Shown here piece by piece: positions 1 to 5,408 of a stretch of DNA of 5,408 nucleotides. The stretch comes from an uncultured archaeon. Its GTDB lineage: Archaea; Thermoproteota; Nitrososphaeria; Nitrososphaerales; CALBXV01. The translations under genes were made by a program, and so were the position numbers. The first letter of the stretch is position 1. Every line of letters starts with the position of its first letter. The notes under the pieces were generated by a model. It made no database searches and was not told the origin of the DNA. It was given only the letters and a program-made list of their open reading frames with translations. The DNA lies in NCBI GenBank assembly GCA_937890045.1, contig CALBXV010000431.1, positions 1-5,408 of the forward strand, given 5' to 3'.

Positions 1-888
1 GCCCAAACTCTTCTCAATATAGTTAAACCACGAAGAGAAGGAATTGCAATAAGTGACGGAATAGGACAACAAGGTAGATCCTATATATTGGGAGCCGGGG
101 ATACGAAATTATTTAGTGATGAAACATGGGATGCAAAGGCAGATGATGATGATAAACCTGGTGCAGGACTTGGGCTTATTAAAACGGGTGTATTAGGAAA
201 CTATAGAAATGAATTAACAGATAAAATCAATATGACACCGTATGGGTCAAATGCAGATGGTACTGAACCAACTATTGATGGGGTAAAAGACTTTATCAAA
301 TTTAAATTTTATGATATAGTTAATAGAAAATATATTAGATTTAGAGCAATTTTAAGTGGTATTTCAGATAGTATTTCTCCCGAATGGACAGGAACAAGAT
401 ATATAGGTCGTCCTGACCAAGTTTGGGTTTACTCAGGAACAGAGAGGTCGGTGAGTTTTTCATTTGAGATTTATCCAAAAACAAAACAAGAATTTCCAGT
501 ATTACTTGAAAAATTAAATTATCTTATTGGGTTGTGCTATCCAACATATCATAATAATAGAATGGTGGCACCATTTATAAACTTAACTCTTGGAGATATG
601 TTTAATAATACTCCAGGATTTTTAAGCGGTTTAAGTATGGATGTTGATGATGTTTCTACTTGGGAAATAGATGAGGGGTTACAGTTTCCAAAACATATTA
701 CTTGTGGATGTGAATTCACTTATATTGGTAAGCATGTACAAGCAACTACAGGTAAACATTATGAGTTGGGATGGTTACCTGATAAAGAAACGGGAACTTC
801 AGACGGTATAAGTTTTAATAACTGGCCAAGTCGAGATAATAATAATATGAGTATGATACCACTATTTAAAGAGTTATCACAGGACTAA
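1..888 (+). CDS. Tail/baseplate structural protein, tube-end (gpU- or tube-cap-like), 5' partial
   Basis: The frame is open from base 1 to the TAA at 886-888, giving 295 residues with no start codon that must be the real one. A TTG at 88-90 is the first possible start inside the window. However, the 29 codons before it read as ordinary protein (for example VKPRREGIAISDGIG), so the gene almost certainly begins upstream. Residues 1-95 are polar and glycine-rich. Residues 98-260 look like a compact beta-rich structural domain: FKFYDIVNRKYIRFRA, then YIGRPDQVWVYSGTERSVSF, then a segment around YPKTKQEFPVLLEKLNYL, and a CGC motif at 235-237. I recognise the style from tail or baseplate proteins of T4-superfamily-like environmental phages. 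The run 'sugar-tongs' of YSGTERSVSFSFEIYP followed by a helix also resembles the general plan of P2 gpU. No signal peptide or membrane segment is seen. A LysM tail gene follows after 13 bases and a hub-like gene after that, supporting a role at the end of the tail tube next to the baseplate. The exact family (gpU, gp48/gp54 tube cap, or other) is not settled. Confidence 0.75.
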   Translation, partial: AQTLLNIVKPRREGIAISDGIGQQGRSYILGAGDTKLFSDETWDAKADDDDKPGAGLGLIKTGVLGNYRNELTDKINMTPYGSNADGTEPTIDGVKDFIKFKFYDIVNRKYIRFRAILSGISDSISPEWTGTRYIGRPDQVWVYSGTERSVSFSFEIYPKTKQEFPVLLEKLNYLIGLCYPTYHNNRMVAPFINLTLGDMFNNTPGFLSGLSMDVDDVSTWEIDEGLQFPKHITCGCEFTYIGKHVQATTGKHYELGWLPDKETGTSDGISFNNWPSRDNNNMSMIPLFKELSQD

Positions 889-901
889 AAAGTAGAATCT
901 G

Positions 902-1201
902 ATGCCAAGTAGATACAATTATACAAAAATAAAGAAGAATAAAAAAGGAAATCGGGCCTTTAAACCAACTATGTATCCCTCTATCCCAATTAGAGATAGT
1001 GATATTTTTATATATCCAAAATTTGGTGATAGATTAGATAATTTAGCTAATAAACATTATGGAGATACTTCTTTGTGGTGGATAATAGCAAAGGCAAATG
1101 GTTTAGATGCAGCACATATTGGATTAGAAGTTGATAAACAAATTAGAATACCGACTGATATTAATCCAATTATAGCTAAATTAGAAAGTATGTCATATTA
1201 G
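902..1201 (+). CDS. Small LysM-domain tail/baseplate protein (gpX / T4 gp53-like)
   Basis: This 99-residue protein has a basic N-terminal tail (KIKKNKKGNR, residues 9-18) followed by one LysM-type domain at about residues 35-85. The LysM hallmarks are all present in order: the GDRLDNLA stretch at 42-49, the YGD turn at 53-55, LWWIIAKANGL at 58-68, and the closing IRIP at 81-84. The 'YGDTSLWW' form, with a tryptophan pair, is typical of phage tail LysM proteins (P2 gpX family, T4 gp53 baseplate wedge) rather than secreted cell-wall hydrolases. There is also no signal peptide and no enzymatic domain. In contractile tails these proteins sit at the junction of tube, hub and wedges, where the LysM fold is used as an adaptor. 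The ATG at 902 is 13 bases after the previous stop. The only upstream purine-rich stretch is AAAAAGTAGAA, a weak ribosome site, so translation is probably coupled to the gene before it. The next ATG (codon 24) would still leave the domain intact, but the first is the natural choice. Confidence 0.85.
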   Translation: MPSRYNYTKIKKNKKGNRAFKPTMYPSIPIRDSDIFIYPKFGDRLDNLANKHYGDTSLWWIIAKANGLDAAHIGLEVDKQIRIPTDINPIIAKLESMSY

Positions 1202-1203
1202 TT

Positions 1204-4200
1204 ATGATCACATTTACTCCAATTAATAAAAAAATACAAGAAACTCTTTTTAAAAAAATGAGTATGCTAGATAGAGATCCAATATACTCAATAGGAGAAA
1301 CCATTTCTCCAGATGGAGATGGCCCAGAATCAAATTATATGAATACACGGTCTACTTGGTTAAGAATGGTATCTCTTAGTCCACCAAAATATAGAGATCC
1401 AGTAATTTTAATGGGTGGAGAAGCAGATAGTAGAGGAAACATTGTAAGTAATATATGGGGATCGAAAGATTATACAGATGTAGCGGATAAATTTTCTGAA
1501 TGGAAAACCAGACCTCAGACTGCACAAGGTCCAGGCCTGGCTGAGACAGAAAATTATAGAGACCTTTTAGAACCAGCACATACAACAGAAGATATAACTT
1601 ATGGTAAGTATAATGTTGACGGAGTACAACCATTCAGACCATTACCAGGAATAAAAGATGTTAGTATAGAATATAAAGGTGGTGGAATGAAGTTAGGAGC
1701 AACAAGAACAGCAGAGATAAATTGGACTTGTTGGACGTGGCAAGAATTGGATAGGTTAATGCCCCATTTTCTCCATCACGGTAAAACAGTTTTTCTTGAT
1801 TGGGGATGGAGTGGTATTGGAGAATTACAGAAGGTAGTACCGTACCCCATTTTTAAAAAAAAGGATGATGGAAAACTGGAGTTTATTAAGGACTCTGATC
1901 CAAAATCATGGGGAATTGATAATCTTTCAGCGAAAATACCAAAATATATTTTAGAGGAAGGAAAGGGACATTACGATGGGCTGTTGGGTAAAGTTCAAGA
2001 TTTTACTTGGTCTGTTAGAGATGATGGTGGTTTTGATTGTAGTACAACTTTAATTTCACTTGGGGTTTCAGCACTTCAACAAACATTAAAAACAGATCAC
2101 CTTGGACAGATGGCAGGATTACCATTGTGGATAAATGAAAAGGGGAAGATTGATTTCAATATAAAAGGAGAATTAGTAAGCTCAGCATATTCTAATGAAC
2201 AAAAGGAACTTATGAAAAAACACTTGTCCCAAGCCGCCCAGACGATAGTAGCAGGGGGCTCAGTGGAAGAAAAATACTGGAAAAATATGGGGATGGAAGG
2301 GTATGTGACGGCCCCATTTGGGGATTTTGCTAATTTATCACCATATTTTACATTTTCTGCATATATTAAAGATTTTACACACCAATTGGCAAGAATATTG
2401 GGCCCCAATGGATCAGAACGAGTAATAAAAAGTGGTCATGTACTATGGCTACTCCAATATGGGAGCTCAGATTTGCTTGGTCCACCAAAACTATATTGTA
2501 CATGGGGATGGTTTGAGGATAATGTTTTAAGTAGATTTTTCTCATCAATAGGAAATAATAATAATTTAATTTCGTCAGTTAGAAGTATTGAGACTAAATA
2601 TAAGGCTGACGGAACAGAGTTGGGAAAAGAATCAATTAAAATTAGAAATGATAAACATATGATAACTACAGATACTAGTAAGTTTTTGTTAATGAAACCC
2701 GGTGATGCATTGAGTGGTATATTAGAAAAAAAGATGCAATCAAGATTATTAAGAACATATGTAGATGGTGAAAGTTGGCAAGAATTGTATGCATACCCTG
2801 AGGGGAAGAAAGAGAGAGAAAATCCGGAATATTTTTCAGCAAAAAATATTGTTTATTTTAATCCCTCGGAAGAAACAGAAAAAAATCAAGGCAGGACTGA
2901 TGAGGATGGGGTTGGAGTATGTGAAGACAATGAAGGATTTTTAAGAAATGTTTATTTTAATGCAGAGTATTTACAAGAAAGATGCGAAGACGCTACTAAT
3001 TTACAAGGGATTATAGAAAATGTTTGGAATGGATTTTCATCTGAATATGGTTCAATATTTAATTTTAAAATAGACTATTCAGATGACCAAAATACAATTG
3101 TGGTCAGGGACGCCGGGTATACGGCCAGTAGTGTAAAATATCAACTTGAACATCCAAGTAAAAGGGGGAATCCAAGTGGAACTGAATCTGAAAAGGTGAA
3201 TAAATTTGATGGACTTTTTACATTCCCGATATGGGAAAAGAGTTCTATGGTAAAATCACAAAATTTATCTGCAAAACTTCCACAGAGAATGCAACTCGCC
3301 GCTATGTATGCTTCTAATAAAAAAAATACTATTAAAGATGAAGCAGACAGTGGTTCAGATGAACTTGCTGCAATAGCGTGGGGAAAATTATTAAGTCCGG
3401 CACCAGAGGAAGGTGAATCAGAGAATTTGTCAGAACTTAAAAATAAGAATTTAAAGAATTTAATTACAGGAGATTTAAGTGTTCCATATGAAAGAAATGC
3501 TAGTTTTGGAAATGCTATAGCTGATCCAAATGAGAATTTAGTTATGAATGCAAGAAATAAAGAAGGTAATTTAATTATTGATCCAAGTCTAGATATGGGA
3601 ACTCTAATATATCCGAGTATATTAAACCAAGTTTTTGCAGAACAAAAAGAAGAAGCACAGAGAAAATATAAAACTGTTGTTAAAGAGAAAACTAAAAAAG
3701 GTGAAAAAACGGTAGTCTTTGATATTGATCAAGTAAGAAATATGAGAGCCGTCTGGGAGGATTATTTTCCACTGAATTACGCAGGTGGAAAAACGTGGAA
3801 GGGTCAAGAGATAATATCATCTGGATGGGGTGACAAAAATGCATCACTTTATTGGTTTGGTGCAAATAGCAACGGAGTTCTTGTAATAAAGATGACCACT
3901 TTAGCAAAAAAAATAATGATAGGAAATTTAAGAGGAGAAGATGGAGTGGTTGGACAATCAGATCCAATTATTCCAGTTGAACTGGAACTTGATATAGATG
4001 GAATTGGTGGAATATTTCCAGGAAATTCATTTCAAAGTTCTTATGTACCATCTAGATATAGGAAAATGGCATGTTTTCAAGTTGTAGGAGTAAGTCAAAA
4101 AATAGATTCAACTGATTGGTCTACTACGATTAAAGGACAAATAAGAGTTTCTGTAGGGGATCAAATCGATGAAGAAAAAGCAGGATTAAAGAAATCGGAT

Positions 4201-4815
4201 GGTAGTGATATTGAAGAGGAACATAAATTTAAGCAACAAACAAAACCAACAAAATCACCACCACCACCACCTAAAAAAGAAAAACCAGCCCTTCCTGAAC
4301 CCGATAGACCTGATGTTCCACTTTCGAGTGGGGATGAAGATATTTGGGATGAGTTGGCATTAGATGAAATGGATTTGGAGGAATTTACTTTAGATGAATT
4401 TGTACCTTGGGATGATCCACCTCCGATGCCTGGACCCGTAACTACGGATATTACAATATCTCCTGAGGGGTTGACCTCGGCTCAGTTAGAAGGAATAGAT
4501 GAGATTCCAGATTCACTAACGGCATATGTTCAACACCATGGTGTCAGGTTTGGTGGAGAGGATGCATCATTTGGGATTAATGTAGAAAGATCCGCAGATG
4601 GAACTAGACTTGGTTTTCAAATAGTAGAAAATTTAATGGAGTCTTATGGTGAAGAGGCAGTTGATAACGCCATTACTAATCTGTTTTACACTGCTGGACT
4701 ACAAGATTACTTTACAGGACTGAATACTGAAGATTTATATAGTCATATTAGAGAGAAAATAATGAAAAGTGGTGCAACAACGATAGACGTAATAATACAA
4801 CCTACTGGGGGATAA
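1204..4815 (+). CDS. Very large baseplate hub-like tail structural protein
   Basis: This 1203-residue protein begins with ATG two bases after the LysM gene's TAG. No good Shine-Dalgarno is present (nearest AGAAAG is 15 bases away), so coupled translation is likely. The N-terminal part carries RPLPGI at 145-150, a tryptophan-dense stretch with W174, W177 and W179, and FLDWGWSG at 197-204. A second WGW follows in TWGWFEDNVLSRFF (433-446). Residues 578-639 (GFLRNVYFNAEYLQ onward) look like a further alpha/beta structural domain. Residues 920-983 hold the most hub-like signal: PGNSF at 939-943, YVPSRYR at 947-953, FQVVGVSQKID at 958-968, then DWSTTIKGQIRV. That pattern (short loop, 'xGVxxxI', 'W-T-T-xxG') recurs at the end of gp27/gpD-type hub barrels. 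After about residue 984 come a charged linker, five prolines (1019-1023), an acidic pentapeptide repeat (1049-1068) and a separate C-terminal domain (about 1080-1203). P2 gpD and T4 gp27 are both near 390 residues, so this is about three times longer. No lysozyme domain, triple-helix spike repeat or membrane segment is evident. The hub assignment is inference from motifs and gene order; that it is a tail structural protein is much firmer. Confidence 0.65.
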   Translation: MITFTPINKKIQETLFKKMSMLDRDPIYSIGETISPDGDGPESNYMNTRSTWLRMVSLSPPKYRDPVILMGGEADSRGNIVSNIWGSKDYTDVADKFSEWKTRPQTAQGPGLAETENYRDLLEPAHTTEDITYGKYNVDGVQPFRPLPGIKDVSIEYKGGGMKLGATRTAEINWTCWTWQELDRLMPHFLHHGKTVFLDWGWSGIGELQKVVPYPIFKKKDDGKLEFIKDSDPKSWGIDNLSAKIPKYILEEGKGHYDGLLGKVQDFTWSVRDDGGFDCSTTLISLGVSALQQTLKTDHLGQMAGLPLWINEKGKIDFNIKGELVSSAYSNEQKELMKKHLSQAAQTIVAGGSVEEKYWKNMGMEGYVTAPFGDFANLSPYFTFSAYIKDFTHQLARILGPNGSERVIKSGHVLWLLQYGSSDLLGPPKLYCTWGWFEDNVLSRFFSSIGNNNNLISSVRSIETKYKADGTELGKESIKIRNDKHMITTDTSKFLLMKPGDALSGILEKKMQSRLLRTYVDGESWQELYAYPEGKKERENPEYFSAKNIVYFNPSEETEKNQGRTDEDGVGVCEDNEGFLRNVYFNAEYLQERCEDATNLQGIIENVWNGFSSEYGSIFNFKIDYSDDQNTIVVRDAGYTASSVKYQLEHPSKRGNPSGTESEKVNKFDGLFTFPIWEKSSMVKSQNLSAKLPQRMQLAAMYASNKKNTIKDEADSGSDELAAIAWGKLLSPAPEEGESENLSELKNKNLKNLITGDLSVPYERNASFGNAIADPNENLVMNARNKEGNLIIDPSLDMGTLIYPSILNQVFAEQKEEAQRKYKTVVKEKTKKGEKTVVFDIDQVRNMRAVWEDYFPLNYAGGKTWKGQEIISSGWGDKNASLYWFGANSNGVLVIKMTTLAKKIMIGNLRGEDGVVGQSDPIIPVELELDIDGIGGIFPGNSFQSSYVPSRYRKMACFQVVGVSQKIDSTDWSTTIKGQIRVSVGDQIDEEKAGLKKSDGSDIEEEHKFKQQTKPTKSPPPPPKKEKPALPEPDRPDVPLSSGDEDIWDELALDEMDLEEFTLDEFVPWDDPPPMPGPVTTDITISPEGLTSAQLEGIDEIPDSLTAYVQHHGVRFGGEDASFGINVERSADGTRLGFQIVENLMESYGEEAVDNAITNLFYTAGLQDYFTGLNTEDLYSHIREKIMKSGATTIDVIIQPTGG
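4258..4272 (+). repeat. CCA trinucleotide run encoding five prolines
   Basis: Four perfect CCA codons followed by CCT encode prolines 1019-1023 of the large tail protein. They are followed by KKEKPALPEP and further spaced prolines to residue 1039. The run marks the start of an extended, probably disordered linker between the hub-like body and the C-terminal domain. Trinucleotide runs of this sort can change length by slippage, so the number of prolines may vary among relatives. Confidence 0.8.
4348..4407 (+). repeat. Four-copy acidic pentapeptide repeat in the linker of the large tail protein
   Basis: Residues 1049-1068 divide into four five-residue units: DELAL, DEMDL, EEFTL and DEFVP. Each begins with two acidic residues followed by a hydrophobic one, and the first three end in leucine. 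The stretch is bracketed by tryptophans W1048 and W1069. At DNA level these are four degenerate 15-base units (GATGAG, GATGAA, GAGGAA, GATGAA at their starts). Such acidic-hydrophobic repeats often act as short docking motifs in disordered segments. A binding role is inference; the repeat itself is directly visible. Confidence 0.7.
4807..4812 (+). promoter_or_regulatory. Likely ribosome binding site for the 191-residue gene, inside the preceding gene
   Basis: GGGGGA lies four bases before the ATG at 4817 and also encodes the last two glycines of the large tail protein. It is the only clear G-rich ribosome-site candidate at a gene start in this window. Its spacing is short and it is not a perfect GGAGG, so it may work together with translational coupling across the one-base gap after the TAA. 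Confidence 0.45.
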
Positions 4816-4816
4816 A

Positions 4817-5392
4817 ATGCCAATAAGCATAAACGATATAGAAAGAAAATCTTCATATTTTAGATCTAAAAAATTTGAATTTGCTTATACGGATTATTTT
4901 CCGTTTCGAGAAAATAAGTTATATAGAATTTTATATACCAAGGATAAAAATCAAGTTTTTATAGATTTTAGAGGACGACAACTTCTTCCGATGAAAAATA
5001 ATACTCTTTTTGGTAAATATAGAAAGACTAAAGCTTTTTTATTTAGAGAATCATATTTAAAACCATATAAAATAGTTTTAACTAAACAGTTAAAAGAAAA
5101 AGAAACTATCACTCGATACTTTGCACAATATAAACTTGATAAATATGATATAATATTTGAAATAAATAAACAAGATTTTGGTCGTAGATCAAATTTTTAT
5201 GATAAAGTATCTGTTATTTGGCAATTAAAAGGTTCAAAAGAAGGTGTGAGAATGAAAAATGAAGAATCACTGAAACTAGCAGAAAATTCATTACCCGGAA
5301 TACAAAATTTTTTAGATCCATTACAATTTTATGAAGAAGAATTAACTTTATTAGAAAAGTTACAGAAAAAAATAAGTAATTTGAAGTATTAA
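4817..5392 (+). CDS. Hypothetical basic, aromatic-rich protein in a tail operon
   Basis: I do not recognise a family for this 191-residue protein. The ATG at 4817 follows the previous TAA by one base, so expression is very likely coupled to the large tail gene. It is rich in Lys, Arg, Tyr and Phe, contains a single Trp and no Cys, and shows no signal peptide or membrane segment. The first 125 or so residues alternate charged and aromatic positions (FEFAYTDYFPFRENKLYRIL, then VFIDFRGRQLLP), suggesting a mostly beta fold. The last 25 residues (FYEEELTLLEKLQKKISNL) look like an amphipathic helix or short coiled coil able to form oligomers. Its GC content is about 24% over bases 4861-5340, clearly below several stretches of the preceding gene. 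Position suggests a baseplate part or assembly factor made with the hub. A cargo or unrelated accessory gene inserted in the operon is also possible. That it is a real gene is well supported by its length, spacing and ribosome site. Confidence 0.8.
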   Translation: MPISINDIERKSSYFRSKKFEFAYTDYFPFRENKLYRILYTKDKNQVFIDFRGRQLLPMKNNTLFGKYRKTKAFLFRESYLKPYKIVLTKQLKEKETITRYFAQYKLDKYDIIFEINKQDFGRRSNFYDKVSVIWQLKGSKEGVRMKNEESLKLAENSLPGIQNFLDPLQFYEEELTLLEKLQKKISNLKY

Positions 5393-5408
5393 TTTGATAT
5401 ATATATAC
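5393..5408 (+). other. AT-alternating sequence after the last stop, cut by the window edge
   Basis: After the TAA at 5390-5392 the sequence reads TTTG followed by eleven alternating A/T bases and a final C. It could be the beginning of a promoter region or simply AT-rich spacer. It is too short to decide, and no hairpin plus U-tract terminator is visible before the edge. Confidence 0.25.

Noticed and set aside
142..156. DDDDK sequence in the first protein, identical to the enteropeptidase recognition site
   Set aside because: It comes from a run of GAT codons in a polar loop and is followed by proline, which disfavours cleavage. A phage tail protein has no reason to meet that protease, so it is coincidence.
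889..901. Possible promoter in the gap between the first and second genes
   Set aside because: Thirteen bases are too few for a separate promoter. By eye I saw no exact T4-type late promoter TATAAATA at any gene start, so co-transcription is the simpler reading.
902..1201. LysM protein as a secreted peptidoglycan hydrolase or endolysin
   Set aside because: There is no signal peptide and no catalytic domain, and the 99-residue length, YGDTSLWW form and tail-gene context all fit a gpX/gp53-type structural role.
1376..1633. Minus-strand open frame of 85 codons within the large tail gene
   Set aside because: It lies wholly antisense to a well-supported gene, has a leucine/tyrosine-rich composition expected from reverse reading of AT-rich coding DNA, and lacks a recognisable domain.
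2097..2408. Minus-strand open frame of 103 codons within the large tail gene
   Set aside because: It is a shadow of the forward gene with no family features. The forward frame has tail-protein motifs across the same bases.
3622..3967. Two overlapping minus-strand open frames (61 and 91 codons)
   Set aside because: They overlap each other and the forward gene. Their F/L-rich stretches are reverse complements of a lysine-rich forward region, not true membrane segments.
1204..4815. Fusion of hub with a lysozyme or needle spike, as in T4 gp5 or VgrG
   Set aside because: I see no lysozyme catalytic pattern and no octapeptide triple-helix spike repeats. The C-terminal part is a linker plus a small, mostly helical-looking domain.

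Overview
The window is a compact piece of a virion-structure operon from a tailed virus with a contractile tail (myovirus type). It is AT-rich, and all four reading frames lie on the + strand. Gaps between genes are 13, 2 and 1 bases, and no terminator or tRNA is visible. Nothing looks cellular: there is no metabolic, ribosomal or transposase gene. The protein style (aromatic-rich structural proteins, a LysM-type tail protein, a very large tail protein) fits a large environmental, possibly marine T4-superfamily-like phage or a related contractile particle. The host cannot be told from this sequence.

Layout. Positions 1-888 hold the 3' part of a tail or baseplate structural protein whose frame is open through the left edge, so its true start is outside the window. 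Positions 902-1201 encode a 99-residue LysM-fold tail protein of the gpX / T4 gp53 kind. Positions 1204-4815 encode a 1203-residue protein that I read as the baseplate hub or hub-associated structural protein. It ends in a proline-rich and acidic linker followed by an unassigned C-terminal domain. Positions 4817-5392 encode a 191-residue basic, aromatic-rich protein of unknown function with markedly lower GC. The last 16 bases are an AT-alternating stretch cut by the window edge.

How the genes fit together. The order tube-end protein, small LysM protein, hub protein matches the gpU-gpX-gpD order of many P2-like tails and R-type pyocins. There these three genes build the junction between the tail tube and the spike. 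I infer that the first three genes form the equivalent module here, with a hub about three times the usual length. The fourth gene, directly coupled to the hub gene, may be another baseplate part or a chaperone. That is inference from position only.
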